This document shows, piece after piece, positions 34,796 through 45,640 of a DNA stretch of 64,000 nt (position 1 is the stretch's first letter; every line of letters starts with the position of its first letter). The translations under genes were made by a program, and so were the position numbers. The notes beneath the pieces were generated by a model. That model saw only the letters and a list, made by a program, of their open reading frames with translations, did not search any database and was not told where the DNA came from. The DNA is from Heterocephalus glaber (taxonomy: Eukaryota; Chordata; Mammalia; Rodentia; Bathyergidae), in assembly GCF_000247695.1 (NCBI RefSeq), contig NW_004624805.1, positions 1,736,764-1,800,763 of the forward strand, read 5' to 3'.

Positions 34796-35585
34796 CAGCT
34801 TGGAAGCTTTGTCTTTAACTAGAAACAACCAAGGTTGGGAGCGCCATTCATCTTCCATAACAGCTTCAACTAATCTGCATCGTCACGTGGGGATTCGTGA
34901 CCATCCGCTCACCAGTGGCCCCCAGGCTCCAGTAAACTCAGACTTTTCCTTCCTTCCGGTCACTTACTGCCCTCGGGAGTTGCCGTGCTTATGTATGTGT
35001 TCCATCATCGTCCACTTTTCTTCTGGAATCTGAGCTCCGTGTTGTCAGGGACTGTATCTGTGAGGCCGAAAAGACTCTGGGCCTGGTGGAAATGCTCTCA
35101 GGAGCTCTTCCTCATGGCAGAGGGCCGGCTGCAGGGTTAAATGAGGTTTGCATTAACATGCAGCCTGCTTGTCCGAGGAGGTAACTGCCCTTCTCCCGTC
35201 AGCCCCAGTGCCGCGCCCTGCAGAGATCTAAGAGCCCAGCCAGTGCCACACTAAGCTCCCTTGACACCAGAAGTGCCGGAAGCCCTGGGACAGTCAGACC
35301 CGGGGAGGGACTGAGACACAGAGCTGATACTCCAGCAGTCCCGTATCCCACAGCCATCCCCATCTCGTCTAGAGTAGGGCACCACGTGCGCTTCCCTTTT
35401 CCCCAACCACCCGCCCTCTCCCTTCATGAATAGTGGGGAAGCTGGAACACTTGATGGCCCGAAGACCAGCTGTGCTCCCTGAGTGTTTCCTAGCAAAGGA
35501 GTTGGGCCAGTGCTGTGAGTCTACACAGATCAACTCCTCTTGTATTTTGTAACTCAGAATGCATGAAACTGACCATTGTTCTCAA
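34796..35585. other. Unique non-coding stretch
   Basis: No recognised repeat or coding motif. Confidence 0.35.
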
Positions 35586-35587
35586 AA

Positions 35588-35662
35588 ATAATACACATAT
35601 ATACAAATATGTGTGTGTATGTTTATAATATATACACATCAGCAAATACGTGTGTATATATT
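35588..35662. repeat. (TA/TG)-rich simple sequence with inverted repeats
   Basis: Alternating 'acacatatatacaaatatgtgtgtgtatg' and 'ataatatatacacat...gtgtgtatatattt' segments form imperfect inverted repeats that could extrude hairpins. Low complexity, immediately before an antisense ID SINE. Confidence 0.75.
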
Positions 35663-35671
35663 TGTTGTTTT

Positions 35672-35746
35672 GCAGTACTGGGAACTGATCCCAGGGCCTC
35701 ACATATGCTAGACAAGGACTCTGCCCCTGAGCTACACCCCCCGCCC
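35672..35746 (-). repeat. ID-family SINE, antisense
   Basis: 'gcagtactgggaactgatcccagggcctcacatatgctagacaaggactctgcccctgagctaca' is the reverse complement of an ID element, with B box 'ggatcagttccca', centre 'ctagcatatgtgagg' and A box 'tgtagctcag'. Confidence 0.8.
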
Positions 35747-35807
35747 TGTATATTGTTTATTGCCATTTTATTATCAGTGAAATTAAAAGAACATTCAAGG
35801 AATCATA

Positions 35808-36220
35808 GTGTTTTAGTTACTTTTCTTGTTGCTGAGACAAAATACCCAAAGTTAAAGTATTTGGCTCACAGTTTGCAGGGGTTTCAGTTCATAGTCGGCG
35901 GGTTCCAAGGCAGGGTGACATGGCAGAGGGGCATCACAGAGGAGCAACAGTCCATGGCAAAGCAGGGCAGGCAGAAGGCAGCAAGAAGCAGGGACAAGTG
36001 ATGACACCAGCCCTCTTTCTGTCCCTTACATCTTTTCCAGGCTGCCTGCCTTTAGGGGAAGGAGCATTCACACCCAGAACTGTGCCAGACCCAGTCAGTG
36101 GACTGATTTAGTACCACACCCTTGTCCTGCGGTCACACGCTCTAGATTCTGAAACCTCTGAATAAACTGCACCTGTGGCTGCACAAGGCTTTGAGGGGGA
36201 CATCTAGAGATACACTTGAC
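35808..36220 (-). repeat. ERVL-MaLR LTR (MT-like), antisense
   Basis: On the plus strand 'gttacttttcttgttgctgagacaaaatacccaaag...ttggctcacagtttgcaggggtttcagttcatagtcggcgggttcc...gacatggcagagg' is the reverse complement of a MaLR 3' half ('actgaaacccctgcaaactgtgagccaaa...tattttgtctcagcaacaag...gtaact'). A non-coding endogenous retrovirus-like LTR, related to the one at 24285-24745. Confidence 0.75.
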
Positions 36221-37227
36221 ACACAGTAAAGTAAAAAGTAAGCTAGAAACAGCTCAGGTGAGCTGTTAACCAGTATACTTTACACATCCTGATAACACAG
36301 AGTTGATATTTAAAGGCCTCTTTGTTTTATTTTTGAACATTTTGATCTCTTCATTAGGAAAGCAAAGAATGCTTTAAAGCTAAGCTTGGAAACTAATCTA
36401 TTTTAGGTCATTCCTTTTCAGTGCTTTCCAAAGCTGCAGCTGATGGCAGTGTGCTCTTTGCTTCTGGTTTGTGCACCCTCCTGCTCGAGCTGGAGTGGAT
36501 CCAAAGGTGGAGGCCCTCGATGTGAACACAGAGAGAAAATCAATTTTACGAGGGAAATGGAGCACCCTAAATTGTTTCAATGAAGTGACGGACCAATTGC
36601 GTATTTGCTAGGAAAACTACTTTCTGCTATATTTCAACAATGGAGGAAGAGAGAATACATTTTACAGGGCACTTATTCCATGTTACCAAATTAAGTACCC
36701 TCCAAAAGTGATGTGTTTCTAACCACTAGACAGGGAAAACCAGAAATGACTCAATTCACAGCCCCCTGCTACCATCCCCCTCTGGTGATGGGCACACTAA
36801 GAGCGTGTCCTCCTTAGGAGAAACATTTCCCCATGTCAAGCAATGCACCTTCCTCCACTCCTGCACAAATAGCTTGGGCAGCTCTGGCTCTCATTAAGAT
36901 TTCTGCTCATACCCATGATTTGTGCAGTACACTGTTCAAGTGTGTCTGTCCCCATCAACCCGATCACCGTTGGTGTTCCTGGGAACTACCCGCCGCTGTC
37001 AGTCTGCCTAGCTGCAGTGGGGCAGAGCCCCAAGTCCCGGGATCTGAGCACATCGTAACCTTGGCAGATCCGGACACTGCAGGCACCATGGCCGTGTGGT
37101 TATGGCTGTCGCCTAGGGTAACCTACAGCTTCAGAAAATGAACCCACTCAGGCAGAAGCTGACAACGTTAGTTTTAATTCATCTGAAATACTGAACACAG
37201 GAGAAAATCCAAAAGATGGTTTAAAAC
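36221..37227. other. Unique non-coding stretch
   Basis: No recognised repeat or coding motif. Open frames are at most 102 residues and lack features. Confidence 0.35.
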
Positions 37228-37337
37228 ATGTGAGAGACAGGCCGGGGATTTAGCTCAGTGGCTCCGCCGCCTGCCTCAAAAGTGCAAGGACCCGAGTTCG
37301 ATCCCGGTACCAAAAAAAAAGAAAAAAATGTGAGAGA
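37228..37337 (+). mobile_element. Young ID-type SINE with target-site duplication
   Basis: The element body at 37241-37327 starts 'gccggggatttagctcagtgg'. It has a Pol III A box TAGCTCAGTGG (37251-37261), a B box GAGTTCGATCC (37294-37304) and ends 'cggtacc' plus an A-rich tail. The flanking direct repeat 'atgtgagaga' lies at 37228-37237 and 37328-37337. The head and boxes are close to tRNA-Ala. This is the lineage-specific, little-diverged SINE type of the window. Confidence 0.92.
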
Positions 37338-37384
37338 GACTTATTGCTCTCTCCTCCCCCCCAGTTAAACACACTCTAAAGCTA

Positions 37385-37502
37385 AGCTGGGTGTGGTGGC
37401 ACAGGTCTGTAATCTCAGCTCTTGGGAGGCTGAGGCAGGAGGATCACTGTGAATTCAAGGCCAGTCTGAACTACATGGTTCGACCTTGTCCCAAAAACTA
37501 AA
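37385..37502 (+). repeat. B1 SINE (7SL-derived)
   Basis: 'agctgggtgtggtggcacaggtctgtaatctcagctcttgggaggctgaggcaggaggatcactgtgaattcaaggccagtctgaactacatgg' is a standard B1 in sense orientation with an A-rich end. Confidence 0.92.
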
Positions 37503-38050
37503 ACATATTATAAAACTACAGAAATGGAAGCTGTGGCTACAGTACAAGAATAGACATACAGAAAACCCTGATCTATATAACATGTATATAGTTACACAAA
37601 ATAAAGTGGCTCCAGTGAAACACAGTTTTTCCCCTCTGACTCATAGTAGCTCAGAGCTGCATGTGTGGGTGGTGGTCATCCAGAAAACCGGTGTGATCTG
37701 TCTTGCTGTTCGGTCGCCCCCAGGAGATGCCCATGTGCGCATGGTCAAAGCTGGCTCCCACAAGCCTAAGTCTGTATCAAAGCTGCTGGGAAAAAGAAAA
37801 GGTTAATGGAGGGGAAGGCATTCTTTATCTAGGGCTTGCGTACTTCCTTTCCACTAGCCAAAGCTTGGACAGATGGCTGCACCTCACAGCAAAGAAGCTG
37901 GGTGGCCTTGTGCCTAGTTAAAACTTTGATTCTATTTCTATAAGGGAGAGGAGAGTGGTCACTGAAACAACTAGCTGCTGATACCACAGGTGCCATTTTA
38001 ATTGGGGAGGGTGACTATTCAGTAAGTGGCCCTGAGGGTATTTGCTGGTC
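37503..38050. other. Non-coding stretch between B1 and LINE-1
   Basis: No repeat family recognised. One 106-residue open frame starts inside the B1 and has no domain. Confidence 0.35.
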
Positions 38051-38569
38051 ATTTATAAAACAATAAAGCCAGACTTACACAAAAATGAACTCCAAATGGA
38101 GCGTAGACCTACATGGAAGAGCTAAAACTATCAAACTCTTAGAAGAAAATATAGCAGTAAATCTTCATGTTCTTGGGTCACGTAACAGTCTCTTGAGTAT
38201 GACATACACAAAAGCACAACTTGACAAATCAAAAGAGCAAATTGGACAACCTGGAAGTGAAAAACTTTTGTACTTCAGAGGATCCTAAGAGTAAATGACA
38301 ACTCACAGAATGGCATAACATATTTGTAAATCACATATTTGATACAGTTTTGCATCCAGAAGACAGAGAACTTTTACAACTCAAAAATAGACAACCCAAC
38401 TTAAAAACGTGCCAAAGATTTGAACAGACTTTTCTCCAGAAAAGATATGCAAATGATCCGTAGGCCAATACACTCACAAGCAGAGCTCAACATCTTGAGT
38501 CATCGGAGAAGTGCAAAGCAAAGTGAGATATCACCTCACAATCAGGATATTGCAATCAAAAACAGACGA

Positions 38570-38760
38570 AGCTATGCAGGAGGCCAAGATAGGAGGATGA
38601 GAAGTTCGAGGTCAGCTTGGGGAACTTAATGAGACTCTATTGAAATAAAATAAAATAAAATAAAATAGAAGAGCTGGGATGTAGCTCAGTGGTAGAATGC
38701 TTGCCTAGCCTGTGCAAGGCCCTGGGCTCAATTCTCAGTACTACAAAAGCAAAACAAAAA
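38570..38760 (+). repeat. B1-dID-like dimeric SINE with (AAAAT)n linker
   Basis: B1 half 'gctatgcaggaggccaagataggaggatgagaagttcgaggtcagcttgggg', then a linker of repeated 'aaaat' units at 38644-38667, then ID half 'gagctgggatgtagctcagtggtagaatgcttgcctagcc...ggctcaattctcagtac'. Nested in the old L1, so younger than it. A clear example of the two-part SINE architecture. Confidence 0.88.
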
Positions 38761-39095
38761 GCAATGACAAATGCCCACAGGACTGTTGAAAAGTTGGGAC
38801 CCTCCTCACACTGCTGGTGGGAATATAAAGTAGTCAGGCTTTTGGTTAATCAGTTTGGCAGTTTCTGAAAATACTAAACACAGTTACCATATACTCCAGC
38901 AATACTAGATGTATCCCGAGGAACCATCAACATACAGCCACATAAGACTTGTATACAGGTGTTCATAGCAACATTATTCATAGTAGCCAAAAATTGGAAA
39001 TAACTCCACTGCCTCTCCATTGATGAAGAGATAAACCAAATGTGGTATATCTCTGCAATGGAACATTATTTTTGGCAATAAAAATCAGTGAAATA

Positions 39096-39183
39096 CCGGG
39101 CTGGGGATTTAGTTCAGTGGTGCCACACCTGCCTCACAAGTACAGGGTCCTGAGTTCGATCCCTGGTACCAAAAAAAAAAAAA
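39096..39183 (+). mobile_element. Young ID-type SINE inside LINE-1
   Basis: 'gggctggggatttagttcagtggtgcc...tgagttcgatccctggtacc' plus an A13 tail. Flanking L1 sequence gives an imperfect target duplication ('aataaaaatcagtgaa' before, 'gataaaaatgaatgaa' after). Same subtype as the copies at 37241, 41298 and 56537. Confidence 0.88.
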
Positions 39184-39534
39184 TGATAAAAATGAATGAA
39201 CTTTGAAATCACTATGCTAAGTGAAAAGAACAAGTCAGAAAAGACCACTCATTGTGTGATTCCACTTATGTACAATGTCAGAATAAACAACTCCACAGAG
39301 AGGGAAAGTACTGATTTATGGCTGCCCAGGGCTGGGAGGGTGGGTGGCAGATCCTGGGGAGCAACTGGGAATGGGTGTGCGTTTCTTTCTGGACTGAGAG
39401 AATGCCTGACATTAGGTAATGCTGATGGTGGTGTAACTCCCTAAATACAACCTAAAACCCTACACTGCACACTCTAAAAGGGTGGGTTTAGGGTCTGTTA
39501 GTTCTATCTCAATAAAGCTGTTGTAAGAATAATA

Positions 39535-40318
39535 ATAGAATTTAGAACCTCCCACTTCCTATGGCATATAGTCCCAAATGTTTCAAGGATTTTAGTAAAA
39601 TAAAATCATAAAAATACTAGAAAATTTAAATTAATCTTCCTATGAGCAGGAGGAGAGAGCGTTTTGCAAATACAACACCACAGAGAGAAATTATCAGGTA
39701 AAAGTTAATTCACTTTATTCAGTAAAATTTTTAAATACGTCAAAAATTTACAAAATTAAACAGCAAATAAAAATATTTGTAAAATAAATGTTTTAAAATA
39801 TTATTTATTATAAATGTCCAATTGAACATTAAAGTGCTAAAATTAGGCCAAGAAGTACAAATTAAAATGGTAATATGAAATATTTTAGGTATCTAACTGA
39901 CAGAAAGTTAAAACCAAGGTAGCAGCAATGGTGTCTTGTCATGAAGGGAACTGTTGGACCCTCCCCTGTTGGCGTGCTAATTTGGCACGGTATTTCTAGG
40001 GCACTCTGGCAAGGTGGATCATGATTACTCAGAACTTTGCATAGAGTTTGAGTCAGCAGTTCTGCCTGAAGGGACTTGTCTTAAAGAAGCAATCAGAGAT
40101 TGGCCCAAGATCAAGCGCAGGGCATTCATCACGATGAGGCTTGAATAGCAACAAAAGGAAAGCAGTGTATAATAATTTGAATTGTAAAGCAGCAGTAAAA
40201 TGAAATCCTGTGTAGCCACTTTAAATGGTATTCATAGAGATCTGCAGTCAGTTAATTGAAAAAAAGCAGGTCACAAAGCAATACGTGCTACAGATCCATT
40301 CTTCCTTTTTTTTCTGGT
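39535..40318. other. AT-rich non-coding stretch
   Basis: Very AT-rich between 39700 and 39880. No recognised family or coding motif. Confidence 0.35.
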
Positions 40319-40319
40319 C

Positions 40320-40495
40320 TTTTTTGCAGTACCGAGGAACAAACTCAGGGCCTTTGCACAGAGCTGCGACCCCACTCTGCCACCCCTTCCCTCCTCTCTC
40401 ACTTTGAGACAGCGTCTCCCTGAGTTGTCGGCTGCTGGAACTTTAATCCTTTCGCCTCAGCTGGTGATCACAGGCATGCACCACGGTGCCCAGCT
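40320..40495 (-). repeat. B1-dID-like SINE, antisense
   Basis: Reverse-complement ID half ('gcagtaccgaggaacaaactcagggcc') then reverse-complement B1 half ('tttgagacagcgtctccctgagttgtcggctgc...gatcacaggcatgcaccacggtgcccagct'). Confidence 0.8.
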
Positions 40496-40540
40496 CCCTC
40501 CTTCTCTCCCTCCCTCCTTCCATCGCTCCTTCCCCCACCC
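40496..40540. repeat. (CTCC/CTTC)n polypyrimidine tract
   Basis: 'ccctccttctctccctccctccttccatcgctccttccc': a simple pyrimidine-rich run between two antisense SINEs, probably derived from the A-rich tail region of the second SINE. Confidence 0.8.
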
Positions 40541-40650
40541 CCAAGACAGGGTCTCTGTATGCAGTCCAGGCTGGCCTTAAACTCAGGGCAATGGTGCTGC
40601 CTCAGCCTCCAAAGTGTTGCAATTACAGTTGTGCACCACCACGCCCAGCT
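40541..40650 (-). repeat. B1 SINE, antisense
   Basis: 'aagacagggtctctgtatgcagtccaggctggccttaaactcagggcaatggtgctgcctcagcctccaaagtgttgcaattacagttgtgcaccaccacgcccagct' is a reverse-complement B1. Confidence 0.9.
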
Positions 40651-40949
40651 TAGAAGCACCTGTATTTTCATCAGGCTAGTTATACTTTCAGTTGTAAGGA
40701 CAAATGCAGGCTAATTATAGCATGTCCAAAAAATACATATGCACAGCCTAGCCACCTACAGCTTTAAAAAGTTACAGATGCTGTGTAAATGGAACATGAG
40801 CCTGATCACACTTTGCAAAAGAAATGGGCACCCACAGGAGAAGAACAGGACACTGCTGCTAACGGTGGTTATCTCTTGAGTGGTAGAATTCCATGTGATT
40901 TGAAAAAATTCTTTGTATGCTTTACATTTTCTAAAAGGAAATATGTATC

Positions 40950-41040
40950 TTTTTTTTTTTTTTTTTGGCACTGGGGATCGAACTCGGGTCCTTGTGCTTG
41001 TGCAGCAGGTGGCGAAACCACTGAGCTAAATCCCCGGCCC
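40950..41040 (-). mobile_element. Young ID-type SINE, antisense
   Basis: An A tail (T18 on plus, about 40949-40966) followed by 'ggcactggggatcgaactcgggtcc...gaaaccactgagctaaatccccggcc', the reverse complement of the subtype with head 'ggccggggatttagctcagtgg'. Pol III boxes are intact. The long pure tail suggests a relatively recent insertion. Confidence 0.9.
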
Positions 41041-41091
41041 AGTGTCATTTTTAAAAAGAAAAATAATTGTAAAAGAACAGGCTCAGTGGTG

Positions 41092-41107
41092 TATATATGC
41101 ATATATA
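41092..41107. repeat. 16-bp perfect palindrome
   Basis: 'tatatatgcatatata' is a perfect palindrome embedded in alternating AT/TG sequence at 41090-41115. Probably simple-sequence in origin. Confidence 0.8.
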
Positions 41108-41288
41108 TGTAATGTGTATGATTTGGGTGCTGCTATGAAACCCTGAAATATCTTGAAATTCTTGCAAGGCAGGTTTCTCAAGTATCAGATGAGCCCCAGT
41201 GAAAACGTCAGCTCCAGGCCCTTGCTATGTCCATAATATGCACAGTGAACCCATCTGCCGGACTCTGGAGGTTCCTGCTTTAAAAAAC

Positions 41289-41393
41289 AATCATCCAGGG
41301 CCTGGGATTTAGCTCAGTGGTTCCGCTGCCTGCCTCGCAAGTGCAAGGACCTGAGTTCGATCCTGGTACCAAAAAAACAAAAAGGAATCATCC
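41289..41393 (+). mobile_element. Young ID-type SINE with target-site duplication
   Basis: The body at 41298-41385 starts 'gggcctgggatttagctcagtgg', has A box and B box GAGTTCGATCC and ends 'tggtacc' plus an A-rich tail. A direct repeat 'aatcatcc' flanks it at 41289-41296 and 41386-41393. Confidence 0.9.
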
Positions 41394-42145
41394 TGCATCC
41401 TAACAGGAGCAGGACATCCTCTCCAGAGCCCGAAAGGAAACTGGAGATGGTGCTTCATACAAAATGCATGAGTCGCTAAACAAGAAGAAACCCATTGGCG
41501 GTGTAAGTGCATTTGACACACTGGTTCAAAAACCAGTGCCATCAGGGCCTTTGGGATTTAGAGAAAAATGCAAGAAAACTGGCACATGAGGGTGTTGGAC
41601 CCCGAGTCCAGGCACTGACCACTCTCAGAGGCTTTCTGTCCACCTGCGCCGTTCGGCCTGGGCCTGACAGGTGTGGTGCTTTGGAAAAACAAGTTTACGA
41701 GCCCAGCCTGATCCAGGCGCCAGCTCCATGCTTCATGGCTACCTGCGTGGGACACACAGTGGCCACCCGCCCCCGCCCTGTGGTCTCCTCCTGCGGTTCA
41801 CACAGGCCGTCCCGGGACCCACCCTGCGGGAGCAGCTGCTATCAGCAGGCCCACTTCACGGGGGCAAAGCTAAGAGGGCTTCTTCTGGCCAGAGCTAGGG
41901 AGGTGGACACGATGGGCTTCACCCAGCTCCCACACGCACATGCACACCCACACCGAGTGTTCTGCCTCTCAGTGCAGCCTCGGTGGTGGAGAGAAGCGCC
42001 CAGAACCCCGGAGAGGGCCCGGCCTGTGTGGTCAGCCTTCTCAGCACCCTCTGCTCCTGTTTGCACAGTCACTGAGTCATATTTACCCAGTGCTTCTTAG
42101 GAGGCAGACATGGACATAAGGATTTTGCAGACAGGAATTCAGTTC
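41394..42145. other. GC-rich stretch, no gene supported
   Basis: A 197-residue open frame spans 41507-42100 but is Pro/Arg/Ser-rich, overlaps opposing frames and lacks any domain. I regard it as chance. Confidence 0.35.
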
Positions 42146-42149
42146 ATCT

Positions 42150-42315
42150 CTGTTTTCCTGGACACACTGTTATTATCAACCCCAGTGTACAGGCAAGGAG
42201 ACCGAGTTACCGAGAACTCGGATAACTTGCCCAAGTCACGCAGCTGACAGTGAACACGGCCAGGATCCGAGCCCAAACATTTGGGGTAAGCACTCGGCTT
42301 CCAATCTCTAAGCCC
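42150..42315 (+). repeat. MIR SINE
   Basis: 'cactgttattatcaaccccagtgtacaggcaaggagaccgagttaccgagaactcggataacttgcccaagtcacgcagctgacagtgaacacggccaggatccgagccca' follows the MIR consensus order closely in sense orientation. Confidence 0.85.
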
Positions 42316-42744
42316 AGGGCGGCATCTCAGTAAATGTGTTGGGTATTTGTTACGTGCCAGGCCTTGTTGTAACGATGTTAGTTGAAGCGTCTTATCTGAA
42401 GTATCCCCAGTTGATCCCAAAAAGAGGCTGGGAAGTAGCAGGTAGTGTCCTCAAACCGACAGCAGATTCTTCATCAGATGCCGCAGAGAGAATGTAGCAG
42501 AATCACTGCAGGAGGGAGTGAGGGGTCACAACGACCACATCGATCGCCCGTGGCTCTGGTACCTTTTTCCTGCATTTCCTCAGTCTCCGTTGTCCATTTT
42601 TCCAATGAAAGAATGGGGGAGACTGAGATGGACATCAAGCAACCCCACTGGTGAAGCCACTGGAGTCCCCAAGCAGGCCCACCTCGGGAGGGACAGATTT
42701 GATTCAGGAACCAGGGCTGGGGGCTGGAGTAAGGGAGACCCTGA

Positions 42745-42910
42745 ACAGTGTTCTTCAAGGGTGGCCGCCAGGCCAGCAAAATCAGCATCACTTGGAAACT
42801 CGTCAGAGAAGCAGGGTCTCGATCCCTGTGCCAGTCCTACTGACCACGCTCTGTGGCTGGGCCCTCCGGACGATCCTGGTGATGCCAGCACCCTGGAAGA
42901 GCTGGCAGAC
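42745..42910 (+). repeat. MER5A-like hAT-Charlie MITE
   Basis: 'cagtgttcttcaagggtgg...aaatcagcatcacttggaaactcgtcagagaagcagg...cagtcctactgaccacgctctg...gatcctggtgatgcc' matches the MER5A order 'cagtggttctcaa...atcagaatcacctgg.aacttgttaaaa.tgcagat...gaatca...aggtgattctgatgc'. A non-autonomous DNA transposon fossil. Confidence 0.7.
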
Positions 42911-43429
42911 ATGGTGAAGGCATAGCTGTGGAGCCATGAACGGATCATGCGTGCTTTGTGACTACGAATAACGAGGGAGGAATTCCCCCCTTGATGAACG
43001 GGAGCAGATTTGCAGTTGTTCCTGTGATGGCTTCACTCCCTTCCACTTGCTTGTCGAGGTCTGAGTGACACTGTAGAAGCCTCTGGACCCAGGCAACCTG
43101 TAGACTCAGGTCACTCGATGGGAACACGGTCAGTCAGCAGTTGCTGTGGAGAGTCTGACACTCAGCCCCTCAACTCTCTGTCAGGGATTGAGGCCCACAG
43201 GGACGGGGGAGTTAGAGCCAGGGCCTCGTCCTTCAGGCCACAAGCTGGGACTCTCAGTTCCCATTCTCAGCTCCAGTTCCCTCTGGAGCCCTCGCTTCCC
43301 TCCCCTTGGAGCTCACTCTGGAGGGCTCTAACCACTCCGCGGCCTTGAGCACCACTCTGCCCTCCAGATGACTGAGTCCCATGGCCACCAGCCCAGCCAG
43401 GTAACACCAGCTGGAGAAAGATTAAAACA

Positions 43430-43950
43430 CAAAAAACATTATTCAAACTGACAGTTACCTATTGTGCGCCTACCGTGTACAGGGCCCTGCACCAGGACAG
43501 GGGACTGAGGGAACCTGGGATATGCTCCCTGTGTCCTAGGGCTAAATGAGGAGTCACAACATAAGCCCTCGAGAATTATTGAGGACACAGAAGCTTCAGG
43601 AACTCTGTGGAACAAGACCGCAAGGAATGATGTGGTGTTTTCCAAAGGGGAGTACCAGACAGCCAACAAAATTGGTAGTTCCCAGGATGGAGATTCACCA
43701 GGAGGCCCTGTGCAGGAGGGAGGAGCTGAGCTGAGTCTTGGTGACTGAAGAGAGCGTGCACAGGCAGGGGCAAGGATGGCGGTCGGCCCAGCCAAGTGGC
43801 CAGTGAGAAGGGGCAGCACCTCTGAGGTCTGCAGTCGTGAAGGGCGGGAGGCTTTTGGAAAGCTGGAGGACACATGGAGGCATAGTAGGGAACGAAGCTT
43901 GGAGCCGTGTGGTAGAAGACCATGGCAACTGACATAAAGAAATCTGAAAT
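43430..43950 (+). repeat. L2 LINE fragment
   Basis: 'ttacctattgtgcgcctaccgtgtacagggccctgcaccagg' matches 'tattgagtgcctactatgtgccaggcactgttctagg'. Downstream 'ggaggagctgagctgagtcttggtgactgaagag' and 'gtgcacaggcaggggcaaggatgg' match 'tttgagctgagtcttgaaggatgagt ... gcatgtgcaaaggcacagagg'. Sense orientation, diverged. Confidence 0.65.
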
Positions 43951-45285
43951 GCTAACTCTCCCGGTGTCTGCTTCTCAGAAGAGTCCTGTAGGGTTTTCAT
44001 AGCTGTTGGTGAGAAAGAAAAGACACCTGCAGTCTCTTAGTTCTTCGGAATCCCGAGGTGGACAGTGTCACAGCTATTCACCGGCAGGACTCCCCATCTA
44101 GAGGGATTGGAGGCAGGGTTCTCCGGCTTACCTGGCTACAGAACTTGTGCTTTCTCCAGGACTTGTGCTCCAGGTGGTGTTATGAATACGCCGTGAGGTT
44201 TCACCACCGAGCCGGTGAGCCCAAGTGTGGGACCTACTGATTTTCCTTCTAGGGCTGACTTCTAAGAGCCCAAGGGTGATGGGAATGGAAATGGGGAGAA
44301 GGAAAGTGAAGGAGTGGGTGGTGAGGCACCGAGGGGTGTAGCAAGGCTCTGGAGGTAAATAAAAGCACCGGAGGGAGTCAGAGGCGTGCAAGGACTGTGC
44401 AGGCAGCTGACGGGTGACACGGAGGCATAAGAGGCCATGGGGACACGGGGGAGTGTGGAGGCACGCGGGCACAGGAGGGCGCTGAGCAGCTGTGCAAGTG
44501 GGCGTGGGTGACGTGGAGCCAGGGGTTACCTGTTACAGGCACGTGGTCACCACGGCGTCACTGGGGCCCTGAAGGCACTGAGAAAAAAGCAGGAATAAAT
44601 GGTTAGGCATAGAACAAAGGCTGGAAGGAAGACCTCATCTGATTGTAAATGCACCGTGCACCCGTGGGCCGCCTCCTGCCGTACAGTTATCTCCCCGATC
44701 CTGTCGTCCTCCCAACTCCAGGAGGTGGGCGGGAAAATTCTTACGAACCACATCTTAGTTACAAAAGCCAAGGCCTAATATGATAAGATACTCCTACACA
44801 AAAAGAAAAGAAAAGAAAACCAAGGCCAAACAAGATGCACCATGCTTATTTCTCTTCATGCTGCCTGCACCCAGCTCCTCTTGTTATACTTAGGGCTGAC
44901 GTGTGGAGCATGACCCGTCCCACCAGGGATGCGTGGGCACCGCAGCCCTCCAGGAAGCCAGGACCCCCGCAGTCTTGAGCGCTGTGCTCAGGGCCCAGCC
45001 TTGCTCTGGTCCCTCCTAGGCAGCCCCGTTTCCTGCCCCTTTCCAAAGCTGCTGCCAGCTTGGCTTCCCACCTGTGTGAGCCACCCCATGTCCCGTGTAC
45101 AGTTCTTTCCAAGTTAGCCAGAGTGGGTTTATGGCTCCCACAAACCCTGGCTCGAATCAGAAAGTTTCAATGTAGGCATAAACTCCGTGTCAAGATTCAA
45201 AATCCAGCACATGGTGCCCTGTGCCGGGCTGTGGCACCCAAAACAATGAGTTTGATGTTAGCCATTCAGTAATGTTGCTGTGTTT
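43951..45285. other. Non-coding stretch
   Basis: No convincing repeat or gene. 44330-44500 is purine-rich with imperfect 'aggcac/gggacacggggg' repetition. Open frames reach 114 residues without motifs. Confidence 0.35.
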
Positions 45286-45289
45286 GCCA

Positions 45290-45640
45290 GCTTCCTGTTT
45301 CGGTAGATCATCTTGCAAAGATCTGCTTTGGCTCACACTTTTGAAGGCTCAGTCCATAATCTTGATTATGGGGCCTGTGGTGAAGGACATGATGGCAAAA
45401 GCACTTGGCAGGGTGCAGCTTGTTTACCTCATGACTGGGGTGCAAAGGGAAAGAGGAAAGGGTTGGGGTCCCACTGTCCCCTTTCAGGGGGCACCCCAAT
45501 GACCAGAGGACCTCCCAGTGGGCCCACCTGTTCATGGTTCCACACCTCCCGCTACGGTAGCACCATGCTGAGGACCGAGCTTTGATGCTTGGGCCTTTAA
45601 AGGTCACTCAACTAAACCGCTGCAGTAGTGATGGCGAATA
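45290..45640 (-). repeat. MaLR-type LTR remnant, antisense
   Basis: 'ctttggctcacacttttgaaggctcagtccataatcttg...aaggacatgatggcaaaagcacttggcagg...catgactggggtgcaaagggaaagagg...tgaggaccgagctttgatgcttgggcctttaaaggtcac' follows the antisense pattern of rodent MaLR LTRs. Diverged. Confidence 0.5.

Larger units (their letters stand above)
38055..39530 (+). mobile_element. Old LINE-1 (L1MA/MB-like) 3' part, sense, with nested SINEs
   Basis: Starts in ORF2 with 'aatgaactccaaatggagc...agacctacatggaagagctaaaactatcaaactcttagaagaaaatatagc'. It continues through 'gaagtgcaaagcaaag', 'gttgggaccctcctcacactgctggtgggaatataaa', 'gaacattatttttggcaataaa' and ends with the L1M 3'UTR signature 'tacactgcacactctaaaagggtg...tatctcaataaagctgtt'. 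It is 5' truncated and coding capacity is lost. A B1-dID (38570-38760) and an ID SINE (39096-39183) were inserted into it later. Confidence 0.88.

Noticed and set aside
37241..37310. tRNA-Ala-like sequence as a true tRNA gene
   Set aside because: Has A and B boxes, but lacks a foldable acceptor stem, has an A tail and target duplications, and recurs several times; it is a SINE.
41507..42100. 197-residue open frame
   Set aside because: Pro/Ser/Arg-rich without motifs; typical of GC-rich non-coding DNA.
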